Below are positions 34,497-44,083 of a stretch of 46,502 bases of DNA, one piece after another. Positions within the stretch are counted from its first letter, which is position 1. Each line of letters opens with the position of its first letter. A program made the translations under genes and the position numbers. The notes under the pieces were generated by a model. It was not told the origin of the DNA, did not search any database, and was given only the letters and a program-made list of their open reading frames with translations. This DNA is from Jaenimonas drosophilae (lineage: Eukaryota; Euglenozoa; Kinetoplastea; Trypanosomatida; Trypanosomatidae): positions 1 through 46,502 of the forward strand of contig JASAON010001522.1 of NCBI GenBank assembly GCA_030849065.1. Direction: 5' to 3'.

Positions 34497-35099
34497 GTAG
34501 TAGTAGTGGGTTGTTGTTGTTGCTGTTGATGATGATGTTGGTGGTGACGTGTATGAGGCCTACCCTCTACCGTCAATCCGCCAAAAGAAACAATCTGTGC
34601 TACTTCTTCCTTTCTCTGCTTGGGTTCTGGGGGAGCGAGCTAATGATGAATGTGCTCCCACAACACAACTACACAAGAAGATGAAGATGAAGATGAAGAA
34701 GTTGTGTATGTGCATGAAAACACCTACGCACCACAGAGAAGTCTTGTGTGTAGGCCATCCAACAACGTATATTCGCATTGACGGTGAAGGGACGAAAAAA
34801 AAAGATGATGAAGATGAAGAGGATGGTGTGGTGGATGGGGGAGAGGCGTGCGAGGCGATGCAGCCCGCGAACACGCCAACGTTCCCCCAACCCCAGCCCA
34901 TCTCTGTCACTGGAGTACATGAGGCCGTTGCCAACATTTTCACACACGCACACACACACGAACCAACACTGCATCTCTCTCACACACTCACTCGTCTACG
35001 GCCGATAATGGATTTGGCCAGCAAGTGCGTGCAAGACTGGATGAAGCGTGTGTGTGTGTGTCCTTCACACACAGGAATCACGTGTGCGGTGAGTATCTA

Positions 35100-35145
35100 C
35101 ATGATGATGATGATGATGATGATGATGTTGTTGTTGTTGTTGATG
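35100..35145 (+). repeat. (ATG)n(TTG)n microsatellite
   Basis: About nine ATG units pass directly into five or six TTG units, then two ATG units, just downstream of the 3' end of the minus-strand orphan gene. Confidence 0.95.
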
Positions 35146-35161
35146 ATGGGGGTTCTGGGCT

Positions 35162-38100
35162 CTACGACTTGCGATCGGGAGCGTGGAACCACTGCCGATG
35201 GCGATCCATCACGAAGAAGGTATCGACGGCCTCGCCGCACCCGCTATCGGCGCGATTTGGTATGGTGAGGAGCACACAAACCTCCGGCCCAACCGCCTCC
35301 TCCTCCACCTCTTCCTCATCGCCATCGCCATCCTCCGTGGGCGATGAGGCACCACCCTCCGTGCCCGCGACGGAGTTGGTGCGCGCGCGATTCGGCGAGG
35401 ATGAATTGCCACCCACCCCGTGTGAAGATGCCTCCCCGCTGGTGCTGCCATTGTTTTCAAAGGCCGTGACGCTCAGCCGTGGCATCAGCCGCATACCCCC
35501 ACCGAGCATGCGGTGCTGCTTGGCACGTCGTACAACCTGCTTCTTGAGCCACCGAAGGAGCTCCGCCGGTGGGGCACACTCGGGCAGGAGGAGCGGGTTG
35601 ATGCGCTCGTTGAGGTGGTAGCCGGGCAGTGCGGCGTTGGTCACCTGCGGTTTGCCCTTCTTCACCAAGTTGGTGGTGAAGCTCGGTGCCTGGGAGAGAG
35701 CCGCAACCGTGTTGTTGTTGTTGTTGCGATTGCGTCGTCGTGCAAGCTCCTTGCGACGCTGAATGGCCTCGCTCACCGCGGCGCACTGCTTCTCGCGAAT
35801 GGCCCACAGTGAAACCGCCTCGCTCTCCTTTAGTTGTGCCAGACTTTCATGGCACACCGCCATGATGAAGAAGTTCTTCGGGTACCTCCGCTGCACGTCA
35901 CTGCTCATGTACTCATTGTGGGCCTTCACCTCGGGTGGTGTTGGTGTTTGCTGTGGTGCGTGTGCGGGTGGCAGGGTGAGCATCGTCCCTGTTGGACGAC
36001 GCGTGGAGAGCGAGCGAGCTGGCGGGGTTGGCTGGTGTGGCAGTTGAGAGTGAGATGGCTGCGAGGATTGATGGCGGAGGATGCCAACCGTGGTGGGAGG
36101 TTGTGTAGCGCAGGTGGTACCGCCCTCCTCACTCATTGAAACAACGGAGAGGCAGTCGCGGAAGAAGGGGGTCGTGAAGAGCTCCTCCACCCACAGACAG
36201 TTCTTCCCCGTGAGAAATTTTGTGTGGTGCTCACGCAATTGACGGTACAACTCCGGCGCACGCTCACGAAGGAAGTCGTGGAGTTGGTGGATGCTAATCA
36301 CGTAGAGCTCAACCTCCCAAAAGTACAGGACGAGCTGCTCCACCTCGGTGTTTATGGCCTCGCCATTTGTGATGGCGCCCGTTGGGACGGTGCCGGGCGC
36401 CCACGTGTCGGCGTAGTTGACGGTGTGTTCGCGGAATTGCTCATCTTCTTCCTCACGTGAGCGGCACAAGGTGGCGGCGAAGCGGAGGAGATACACCACC
36501 TCTTGCAGCGAGAAGACGAAGTCGCGGTGTACCCGCATCGTATCATGGCCCAGCGCATCCAAGGCAAACAAGCTCAAGGAGAGATCCATCACGGTGGCTT
36601 TGATGGGCGGAATGGTCTTGTTGCTGTTGTTGGTGGTGTTTCCAGCTGGATGTTGTTGTTGTTGTGGTACATCGCATGATGGGAGCTCTCCGGCACCCGC
36701 GGTGGCCAGTGACGATGGCAGGCCCTCCCACATGCGAAAGTGCTCGCAGCAATCCGTCTTCTCCGTCGGACGAATGAGCGTGGAGCGGCGCCGAATGGGA
36801 GATGCACGTGCCAGCGGGGTGCCAAACACACCCGTCGCGGAGGGAGGCGGGGGTGCCGCCATGTGCTCCACCACCGCGCGCTTCTTCTTGGCGAAGGTGA
36901 GGCAGACGCTGCCGCTCGTTGGCAGCTCAACCGGTGCCGCCGTTCCCGCCAACACCACCGCGAGCGTGTCGAGGAGGTACTCCACCTTCAAGGTTGGCAC
37001 ACCCGTGACGTGGAGGGTTTGCACCAGATTGAACCACACACGAACCTCCGCCAACGCGGGCATCGTTGTGGGTCCATCACGCGGGGCGATGCCGCCACCA
37101 CGCTCCACCGCGCTGAGCTCCTCCGCGGCGAGCTCCGTCTTTGTCAGGGCGCCATCGGCGAGAGGCGGGGCATCTTCGTTCTCGGGAAGCTCGAGACCCG
37201 GAGAGGAAGGCCGGCGACGGTGCGCGGCGTTGCTGAGGTATGCCACGTCACCTCCATTGTCCGTCCAGGCGCTGCTCAGGCCGTGGTGAGACTTGCTCGT
37301 GAAGCTCTTCGTGTGATGAAGGTTGGTGTGCGTGGCACCGAGGCTCATGTCGCGCTTGGAGGCTGCGAGGTGGTTGATGCTCGCCCCGAGCTGCGTCGTG
37401 GCGTTGTTGGCCGTGGTTGGTGATCCCATACCGGCGCCAAAACTTCCGGTGGCGGTGTTGAGGGCGTTGAAGTTGGCGCCCGCCGTGAATTGCTTCGCCA
37501 TGGCACACACCGCGGCAGATGGGCGGAGGTACGCCAGCGCCCCTTCGAGCCACGTACGCGAGAGCGCATCCTTCTTGTGCCGCACCTCCGCCTCCAGGTG
37601 CAGGAATCCTTGCTCAAAGATGGCCACACGCTCACGGAGCTCCACGAACAACAAACAAAAGAGACGGCGCAGCTCCTGCACGTTGAGGGCCTTGATGGAT
37701 GGCTGGCTCAGCAGGGCGAGGGCGAGGTCCAGAATGGCGGAGATGCCCGACTTGGGGTGCGCCATCATATCTTGGTACAGCGCCACGGTGTGAAGCATCG
37801 CCTGCGTTGCACCGCCAAGACTCGGGAGAGAGGGGAGATCCCCGGCGTTGGTGGCCCCACTCCGCGCGCCGCCGTACATGGACGGGGCGAGGTTGGTGGA
37901 TTTGAAGGATTGATGCGAGCGGATTTGTGCGTAGCTCGATGGGGTTGGCAGCGCCATGAAGGATGCCTCCATCCCACCACCACCACCGCCACCACCACCT
38001 CCGCTGAGTTTGGCCGCTGCGAGGGCCGTGGCGAGATTCCGTCGTCCCGATGCCATGATGGAGAGGAATGGGTGTACCACACGTTTGCTGCCAATGGATT

Positions 38101-39268
38101 CGTAACGAACCCCGGTGATGACGTCGTCCCCTTCCAGGATGCCCTCCCACATGTGTGGCGCCTGTGTGAGTAGCACCTGAATGCTGTTGTGGTAGTCGCA
38201 ATACACGTTGAAGAGCTGAAAGAGGCTCCCTTCACGAGTTAGCTGCAAACCGAGCTGCAGCTTCCACAAGAGGTGCGACTTCTGTTGCGTGCGACTCTCC
38301 GACTCCTTCGCCTCAATCTTGTGTTGCGTTGGCTGATGATCTGTTTGGAAGCGTGTGGAGAGCTCATCGGCTTGGGCGAGGAGCTCACGCTGACGCATGC
38401 CGTGCGGGTTGTCGGAGTAGTTGGCCTCACTCATTGACGCGACGGAGAGGGGAACGGTGGCGAGCGCACTCAGCCCGCTTGGGAGGCTTGGGCTGATGAG
38501 ATCGAGCGGGCGGGTGTATTCCTCCGGGAGGAGGTAGCGCGGAGCTCGTGCGGTGGCCTCACCGGCGCCGGTGGAGCGGTGCGCCGTGCTGATGGGGGTC
38601 TCTGCTTCTTCGTAGAGGTCCTTGGCGGTGCCACCTTCCTCATCAAACTCTTGGCCAACATCATCATCAACATCATCCTCACCATCACGCTCATCTCCGC
38701 TACTATCCAAGGCAATGACGCCACCCGAAGCGCGGATGAGGTAGTCGGGGCTGCGATCTGTGTTGCGGCCCAACTCAGCAACAATGCCAACATCACGTTG
38801 GCGATTGGCCTCCCGCGCGAGTCGCCGGCTCACGCCAACCGTGAGAAGTGGTGCCGTGGCAGATTGACGTGGGCCAACATGCGCAGCACCTCCATCATAT
38901 TGGTGCTGCTGTGGTTGTTGTTGTTGTTGTTGTTGTGGCTCAGCCGTGCTGTGGAGGCCAACGGAGGAGATGCCACCGACTGGTGGTGGCGTCAGGCACC
39001 CCAGCTCCCCTTCCGTCGGAAAAATCACGGGAAGCTGAAGCGGACGACGTACATCGGCGGAGTTTATGAGCTTCACGCGCTCCGCCTGACAGTCCACGTC
39101 GGCGGTGCTGCCACGTGGGTGACGAAGATTGCGGCGCGACTTCGGCGCACGTTGAGCCGCTGGACGTGCAGGACGACGGGCGGACTTCTTGTTCGTTGCT
39201 GCGTCTCCGCGCACAAAACGTGCATCGGTGTTCCTCTCACTCGTGAAGGTTCCGCACACATCAAACAT
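35162..39268 (-). CDS. Large orphan protein (1368 residues), unrecognised
   Basis: The ATG at 39268 (MFDVCGTFTSERNTDARFVR) follows a T8-CTAG acceptor with a 21-nt 5' UTR, so the start is well supported. The N-terminal ~300 residues are basic, then low-complexity, with a Gln run near residues 110-122 and an acidic patch DDVDDDVGQEFDEEGG. From about 300 on there are amphipathic helical stretches: SHLLWKLQLGLQLTREGSL, LNVQELRRLFCLLFVELRER, and VEYLLDTLAVVLAG paired with FALDALGHDTMRVHRDF, which faintly recall EF-hand pairs without clear calcium loops. An 11-Gly run lies near 421-432. The C-terminus has an acidic EEEVEEE patch and a folded-looking end (VCVLLTIPNRADSGCG). No transmembrane segment or enzyme motif is seen. 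The ordered parts are distributed like those of a scaffold or cytoskeletal protein, but function is unknown. Confidence 0.75.
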   Translation of the reverse strand: MFDVCGTFTSERNTDARFVRGDAATNKKSARRPARPAAQRAPKSRRNLRHPRGSTADVDCQAERVKLINSADVRRPLQLPVIFPTEGELGCLTPPPVGGISSVGLHSTAEPQQQQQQQPQQHQYDGGAAHVGPRQSATAPLLTVGVSRRLAREANRQRDVGIVAELGRNTDRSPDYLIRASGGVIALDSSGDERDGEDDVDDDVGQEFDEEGGTAKDLYEEAETPISTAHRSTGAGEATARAPRYLLPEEYTRPLDLISPSLPSGLSALATVPLSVASMSEANYSDNPHGMRQRELLAQADELSTRFQTDHQPTQHKIEAKESESRTQQKSHLLWKLQLGLQLTREGSLFQLFNVYCDYHNSIQVLLTQAPHMWEGILEGDDVITGVRYESIGSKRVVHPFLSIMASGRRNLATALAAAKLSGGGGGGGGGGMEASFMALPTPSSYAQIRSHQSFKSTNLAPSMYGGARSGATNAGDLPSLPSLGGATQAMLHTVALYQDMMAHPKSGISAILDLALALLSQPSIKALNVQELRRLFCLLFVELRERVAIFEQGFLHLEAEVRHKKDALSRTWLEGALAYLRPSAAVCAMAKQFTAGANFNALNTATGSFGAGMGSPTTANNATTQLGASINHLAASKRDMSLGATHTNLHHTKSFTSKSHHGLSSAWTDNGGDVAYLSNAAHRRRPSSPGLELPENEDAPPLADGALTKTELAAEELSAVERGGGIAPRDGPTTMPALAEVRVWFNLVQTLHVTGVPTLKVEYLLDTLAVVLAGTAAPVELPTSGSVCLTFAKKKRAVVEHMAAPPPPSATGVFGTPLARASPIRRRSTLIRPTEKTDCCEHFRMWEGLPSSLATAGAGELPSCDVPQQQQHPAGNTTNNSNKTIPPIKATVMDLSLSLFALDALGHDTMRVHRDFVFSLQEVVYLLRFAATLCRSREEEDEQFREHTVNYADTWAPGTVPTGAITNGEAINTEVEQLVLYFWEVELYVISIHQLHDFLRERAPELYRQLREHHTKFLTGKNCLWVEELFTTPFFRDCLSVVSMSEEGGTTCATQPPTTVGILRHQSSQPSHSQLPHQPTPPARSLSTRRPTGTMLTLPPAHAPQQTPTPPEVKAHNEYMSSDVQRRYPKNFFIMAVCHESLAQLKESEAVSLWAIREKQCAAVSEAIQRRKELARRRNRNNNNNTVAALSQAPSFTTNLVKKGKPQVTNAALPGYHLNERINPLLLPECAPPAELLRWLKKQVVRRAKQHRMLGGGMRLMPRLSVTAFENNGSTSGEASSHGVGGNSSSPNRARTNSVAGTEGGASSPTEDGDGDEEEVEEEAVGPEVCVLLTIPNRADSGCGEAVDTFFVMDRHRQWFHAPDRKS

Positions 39269-39801
39269 CTTTTCTTGAAAGACGTGGCGCTAGAAAAAAA
39301 AGAACAAAAAATGTTGTTGTCGTGGTGGATGTGATCAACAACTCTCAGCCACACACGCACACACACACACACACAGGAAGACAAAGACGGTGATGTATGT
39401 GCCACAAATTCTACGCAACAAATGAATTGTGGAGTGACGACGTACGGCAATAGCAGGAACGTACGTACTAGAAAGAAGAAGAAGAAGAAGAGGTGATGAT
39501 GATGGTTGGCAACATGAACGTTCATGAGATAGAACATGAAAACACAAGGCACGTACGATGATGGATGATGAGCACGATACACGAGATACACGGTACGACG
39601 GTACGTGTGCATCGAAAACCGGTGATGATGATAATGATGATGATGCATGTGTGTGTTTGTGTTTGTTAGAGCAGGTATCAAGGCTCCACACAACATCCAT
39701 CATGCGATGCACGAACAACAAAATGATGAGAAGGACCTTCATCCGTATCACATGAATGCTGAGATGATTCTGACTTGTTGTTGTTGTTGTTTCATTCTGG
39801 T
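39269..39801. other. 533-bp intergenic stretch
   Basis: It holds the 5' UTR and acceptor of the orphan gene, a CA run near 39356-39375, a GAAGAAG run near 39474-39492 and a TTG run at about 39775-39790 abutting the stop of the acyltransferase gene. No gene seen. Confidence 0.5.
39290..39305 (-). promoter_or_regulatory. Trans-splice acceptor of the 1368-residue orphan gene
   Basis: The minus strand reads TTCT8-CTAG type sequence, with AG at 39291-39290, 21 nt before the ATG at 39268. Confidence 0.75.
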
Positions 39802-42147
39802 TTATCGCAGGAACTTCTCCTCATCCTTCTGGATGTGTGTGCGAAGGATGCGATGATTTTGCTTGGCCAAGCAGCTTCCCATGTTGTGCTGGATGTGCGC
39901 ATCAATGTTGGAGGTGATGCGATCGTGCACGCGACGATGAATGATGCGCGACTCCCCCGTGATGGGGTCCACGTCGCAGATGCCATCATTCTTGGCACCT
40001 TCCTCATCCACCCCACTTACTATTTTCAGAACGGTCTCAATGAGATCATGATTGCCGAGGATATCAACATGATCGCCACTGCCACTTCCACCGCGCATCT
40101 TGAGCATGGACGTGGCATCTTCACCGTGGCGGTACTCCACCGTCACTACACGCCCCACATTCTTTTTCCAGCCGTTTGGTGCGCGGCACATGTATGCGAG
40201 TGAGGCGAGCGGAACGGTGCCATCGCCATCGCCGAGCAACACCGCATCGGCACCGGTGGAGGTTTGCTCAAGATCCTCCGCGTTGATGCGGTAGCCCGTC
40301 TCGGTGGCCTTGTTTACGCCGTAGAGGCACACAACCGTGGAGTTTGGTGCGTGTGGGAGTACAGGGAGCTCTTCCATCTCGGCGAGATGCGCATCCACCT
40401 GCGCGACGCAATCACGATGGCCACTCTCACCACACTCGCGACGAAGGAGCTCCGCCGAGGATCGCATGTCAAGGGCAGTGCCGTTGGGCAGCACCAACAA
40501 GTCGGGGAAGGCATCACTGCATCCGCGTGGCATCATCGCAACGAGGCAGCTCCACGTTCGCGTGAAGTCGGTGCGCTTGCGTCGGCTCACGAAGCTATCC
40601 AACATGGATCGCGCAGGACGTGGTACGTCGAGAGAATCACGTACATCACCAACCAAAGAGGCGAGAACCGTCTTTGGGATGCCCATCGTGGTGCCGCCAA
40701 TGTTGATGAAGTAGGCCACATAGCGATCCATCCATCCCGGCTCACGCTGCTCCGTCCACTTCAAAAACGCCAGGGTCACGAGAGCACCATAGCTGTGCGC
40801 GATCATCACCGCGCGCTCGCGATTTTTCTGGCACAAAAACTTCACGTTGTTGCGTACCTGGAAGAAGTAGCCATCGCGGTCGTGGAGAACGGTCGGGGAG
40901 AGACGCCAATCGTAGGTGAGCACGGCCATGCTCTGCGGGTCATAGCCAATGTCCGCGAGATTTACAAGAATCCTCGCCCAGACCCAAAATCCTGGCATGA
41001 AGTAGTCCACGGAGGTGAAGCCTGAGTCTGGGCGGATCTTCACGCCACGAGGATCACGCCCGGTGTTCGGATCGAGACGGAAGAGATCGAGCCAACACTG
41101 CGGGTCCTTCAGGATGAGCAGGAGGAGCTGCGTGCCAAACATGCGCTGACGAAAGCCCGAGGTGAAGATGGAGGTGTTGTTGCGTAGGCAGGGAAGGTTG
41201 TCCTCCCACACCTCCAGTGCGCTCGTGATGAAGCCTGGCATCACCACGACGGGGTGCTTGTGTGGGAGGTGCTCGCGACCACGCATGTACGTCTCGCGGA
41301 AACGCAGTCCTGGCCGATCATCCTCGGCAATCTGAAAGACGGAGGCCACGTTGCCCAGCACCTCTGTGGTTGGGACGGTGATGCCAATCATCACAATCAC
41401 CGCCACGACGGCGGCCACGAAGACCACACGCCGTTTGGTGAGGAAGTCAATGATGTAGAAGAGCGCGCGTTGCATCCACAGTGGGAGAGAAAGACGATTG
41501 AGTGCGGCCACCAACCGACGATCAGAATCTGAGACACGATCAGAAGATGGTGATCCAGGATCTTCATCATCTATACAGGTTTGCTGTTGTGGTTGTTGAG
41601 CCACAGGTGGTGATGGCGATGAGGGAGGAGCTGCATCACGTCGTCGTCGTCCTCGCCCACCAAAGATGCACGCCAACAGGGCAGAGATGGAGAGCCACGA
41701 CCACAGTCGCTGAAAGAACCGCCGCCAACTGCGTCGCGAGGCGTACACCACTTCTCGTGGAGGTGGCGGGCGCGCCGTCAACGCACGTTGGCGCTCCTCC
41801 GCCGTGGGTGGGCGATCACCGCTGTGCCGTGATGATGGCGATGGCACCGACCACTCCACGTACTGCGGGGGATGCTCATCCACCGAGTGTACGCGTCCTT
41901 TGGTAACGCGACGTGGGCTGATGCGTTCGTTGAGATCCACGTTGAAGCTGATGCCACCTTGACGGAGTCGGTGCTGCTCCACGCGTTGTGCAGATGTGCG
42001 TGCTTCACCGGGTAAAAGAACGGAGGCATCGGTCCTGCCACTTGCCATGCTGGAGTAGGTGCTTCGTCCAGTGTGTTGTTGTTGTTGTTGTTGTTGCTGG
42101 CGTGCTGAGCTCGGCTGCTCCACCGTACGACGTCTAGCCGATGACAT
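39802..42147 (-). CDS. LCAT/PDAT-family acyltransferase
   Basis: 781 residues from the ATG at 42147 (MSSARRRTVEQPSS); the frame is open further upstream without an ATG. The N-terminal ~230 residues are cytosolic and low-complexity, with a Gln run and Arg/Pro/Ser stretches. One membrane anchor follows (RRVVFVAAVVAVIVMIGITV). The luminal alpha/beta-hydrolase domain begins HPVVVMPGFITSALEVWED. The nucleophile elbow is AHS452YGALVTL, where the family usually has GHSMGG. The acid is in GDGDGTVPLASL and the His in GDHVDILGNHDLIETVL. One transmembrane segment plus a luminal domain, and length, match phospholipid:diacylglycerol acyltransferase (Lro1/PDAT), which moves an acyl chain from phospholipid to diacylglycerol to make triacylglycerol in the ER. 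Other LCAT-family acceptors, such as sterols, cannot be excluded. Confidence 0.88.
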   Translation of the reverse strand: MSSARRRTVEQPSSARQQQQQQQQHTGRSTYSSMASGRTDASVLLPGEARTSAQRVEQHRLRQGGISFNVDLNERISPRRVTKGRVHSVDEHPPQYVEWSVPSPSSRHSGDRPPTAEERQRALTARPPPPREVVYASRRSWRRFFQRLWSWLSISALLACIFGGRGRRRRDAAPPSSPSPPVAQQPQQQTCIDDEDPGSPSSDRVSDSDRRLVAALNRLSLPLWMQRALFYIIDFLTKRRVVFVAAVVAVIVMIGITVPTTEVLGNVASVFQIAEDDRPGLRFRETYMRGREHLPHKHPVVVMPGFITSALEVWEDNLPCLRNNTSIFTSGFRQRMFGTQLLLLILKDPQCWLDLFRLDPNTGRDPRGVKIRPDSGFTSVDYFMPGFWVWARILVNLADIGYDPQSMAVLTYDWRLSPTVLHDRDGYFFQVRNNVKFLCQKNRERAVMIAHSYGALVTLAFLKWTEQREPGWMDRYVAYFINIGGTTMGIPKTVLASLVGDVRDSLDVPRPARSMLDSFVSRRKRTDFTRTWSCLVAMMPRGCSDAFPDLLVLPNGTALDMRSSAELLRRECGESGHRDCVAQVDAHLAEMEELPVLPHAPNSTVVCLYGVNKATETGYRINAEDLEQTSTGADAVLLGDGDGTVPLASLAYMCRAPNGWKKNVGRVVTVEYRHGEDATSMLKMRGGSGSGDHVDILGNHDLIETVLKIVSGVDEEGAKNDGICDVDPITGESRIIHRRVHDRITSNIDAHIQHNMGSCLAKQNHRILRTHIQKDEEKFLR

Positions 42148-42756
42148 ATGAATGGTGAAAAATGAATCAATGTGGTGCGGTGTGGTACGTGGGGGGCTCT
42201 CAATCAACGGCCGAACAGCGCAACGGATGAGTGCTTCTACACTTAGGGTGTGTATGTCCTAAACCACTGCTGCTAACATGAAAAAGAAGGAAGAAGATGA
42301 TGAAGAAGCTCGTGTTTGGTGTGTACGGATGTACAAGAGGTGCAACAATTACATGATAATGATGATGATGGTGATGCGTGGGTGGCACTACTTCTTGTAC
42401 TTCCATCCATCACTTCCCCCCCTTCACACATCTACGAAGAAAAGGAGGAGATGTGTGTGTTGCTGCTGTTGCTGTTGTGAATGGTGGAAGAGAACCCGCG
42501 GCCTGACAACGGCGACGTGCGCGAACAAGACCTTCTCTCTTCTTTTCTTCCCACTCCTCACGCTGGCGTATAGAATGATCACCAACAAAAGNGATGATGA
42601 TGATGATGATGATGATAGTTGTGTAGGCGGCACGTGCGGTCTGTGCGTGAGTTTGGTGGTCATGCCGCGTACTTACGCACACAATATAGCATTCACACAC
42701 CTACCAACCTTCACGCTCGCACGTTCAACGTCCATCTAATGTGTGTGTGTGCGTCA
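42148..42756. other. 609-bp intergenic stretch with an ambiguous base
   Basis: No gene seen. There is a (GAT)7 run at 42593-42613, preceded by the only undetermined base of the window (n at 42592). ATG runs occur near 42352-42375. Confidence 0.5.
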
Positions 42757-43488
42757 TCACATCGTCATGACAAACAAGGCCAAGATGGCGGCGATGGCGG
42801 CGCTAATGACAATCCAGTAGGAGGCCTTCCACGATTGTTTCTGCGCCACCACACCGCGACGTCTGCGCTCCTCCAACGTGCGAAGCTCCATCTCATCCCG
42901 CGTGAGTGTCCGACCACCGCTGACAACGTTGGCGGCGTTGCTCTCTGCCCCACGTTCAGGATTGGCAGATGAGGTACCACGGCGCTTCACTTCGCCAGAG
43001 GCGGCCACCGCGGGAGCATCGGCGGCACCGCCTCGCGCGCCTGTTGGTGCCGCGGCCGTTGTTGTGCGTGCAGCATCGAGCACGACGGAGCATCTCAACA
43101 TCTTCTTGTGTACGCTCGTGGGATCTTCTGCCCGCTTGGACTTGATGAGTGCGGGAACGTTGCTGCACTGCGTATCCACGGAGTCGCGCTCACTCAGACG
43201 TGCGTACTCGAGACGGAACTCATCCGTCAACTTACGCCCAGCGGGTGCGGCAGCAGCACCAAGTGTGGGGAGGTGTTTGGCGTTGAGAGAGATGGTCACG
43301 TGGACGGCACTGTTGCCACGAATGAGGCCCTTGGTGTGCTTCACAACGTAGCGCTCGGGTGAGGTTGTGAGAAGACGGAAGATCACGGCGTCGTAGCCCA
43401 CGTTGGCGAGCTCAATCGTGCAATCTTCATTTACTCCACAGACGAGGGAGAAGCGCTCTGGGGTGACGAGCACGTTAACGTTGGCCAT
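42757..43488 (-). CDS. VAP-type MSP-domain, tail-anchored ER protein
   Basis: 243 residues from the ATG at 43488. The N-terminal ~115 residues are a major-sperm-protein fold: VLVTPERFSLVCGVNEDCTIELAN, FRLLTTSPERYVVKHTKGLI (with the usual strand carrying the Lys of the FFAT-binding face) and SAVHVTISL. A Lys/Arg-containing linker with Ala-rich low complexity follows, then a charged helix (TRDEMELRTLEERRRRG). A single C-terminal transmembrane anchor ends the protein (WIVISAAIAAILALFVMTM). VAPs sit in the ER membrane and recruit lipid-transfer proteins through FFAT motifs. The MSP domain is shorter in one loop than in human VAPs, so binding specificity may differ. The family call is likely; a different MSP tail-anchored protein is the alternative. 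Confidence 0.85.
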   Translation of the reverse strand: MANVNVLVTPERFSLVCGVNEDCTIELANVGYDAVIFRLLTTSPERYVVKHTKGLIRGNSAVHVTISLNAKHLPTLGAAAAPAGRKLTDEFRLEYARLSERDSVDTQCSNVPALIKSKRAEDPTSVHKKMLRCSVVLDAARTTTAAAPTGARGGAADAPAVAASGEVKRRGTSSANPERGAESNAANVVSGGRTLTRDEMELRTLEERRRRGVVAQKQSWKASYWIVISAAIAAILALFVMTM

Positions 43489-44083
43489 GATGATGATGAT
43501 AATGATTCAAGTGCGTGGATGATGTGCGTACGTGTGATTTTCCTGAGATTAGGATCTCTTTGATGAAACCCACACAACGACACACGAATATTAATAAGCC
43601 AACAACTGCAACAACAAACGAAGTGATACTCACGTGTGTTGGCACTGACAGACTAAAGACACACAGCCGAGGTTGTTGTGTGGTGCTTCCGCTCACTCTC
43701 TCTCTGATGTGTTTGTGTGTGTGTGCTTTCACAACTCTAAGATGTGTTTGTGGCGTTGATGAAGACCACAACAAAAAAAGAACTAAGGCGATGAAGAGGT
43801 TCTGGCGAGTGAAGAAGAAGAAGAATAACAATGATGATGATGATGATGCATGTTTCACAAGATGAATATCGTTGTGACGCCACATGATGGCAGCACGTAC
43901 TTGTTGTTGTTGTTGTTGTTATCGTCAATTAGCCACACACACAGACACTCTCACAGCGATGCAAGATGCTGCTGCTACTTCATCTCAATGTTATGGAGGG
44001 GGTATGCGAGTCCTCCCACAACTTCCTCCAACAGCGCGCGTACACATGAGATGCGCACATGATGTATCAGCACAAACCTGTGC
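43489..44083. other. 595-bp intergenic stretch
   Basis: No gene seen. It contains ATGATG next to the VAP start, AAG/GAT runs at 43814-43848 and a TTG run at 43901-43920. It should hold the VAP 5' UTR and RPC25 3' UTR. Confidence 0.5.

Larger units (their letters stand above)
34456..35161. other. 706-bp intergenic stretch with microsatellites
   Basis: No credible gene on either strand. It holds (AAC)6 next to the CDC50 start, a TTG/ATG run near 34509-34540, AAGATG-type repeats near 34677-34700 and 34800-34825, and a perfect ATG run then TTG run at 35100-35145 right after the stop of the next gene. Confidence 0.5.

Noticed and set aside
42148..42207. 20-residue N-terminal extension of the LCAT/PDAT protein
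   Set aside because: It would need a TTG start; the first ATG of the frame is at 42147.
4642..43488. A lipid-transfer operon (VPS13, ARL5, CDC50, PDAT, VAP)
   Set aside because: Kinetoplastid polycistrons normally group unrelated genes, two different transcription blocks are involved, and translation and RNA genes are interspersed. I saw no obvious FFAT motif in VPS13 on reading.
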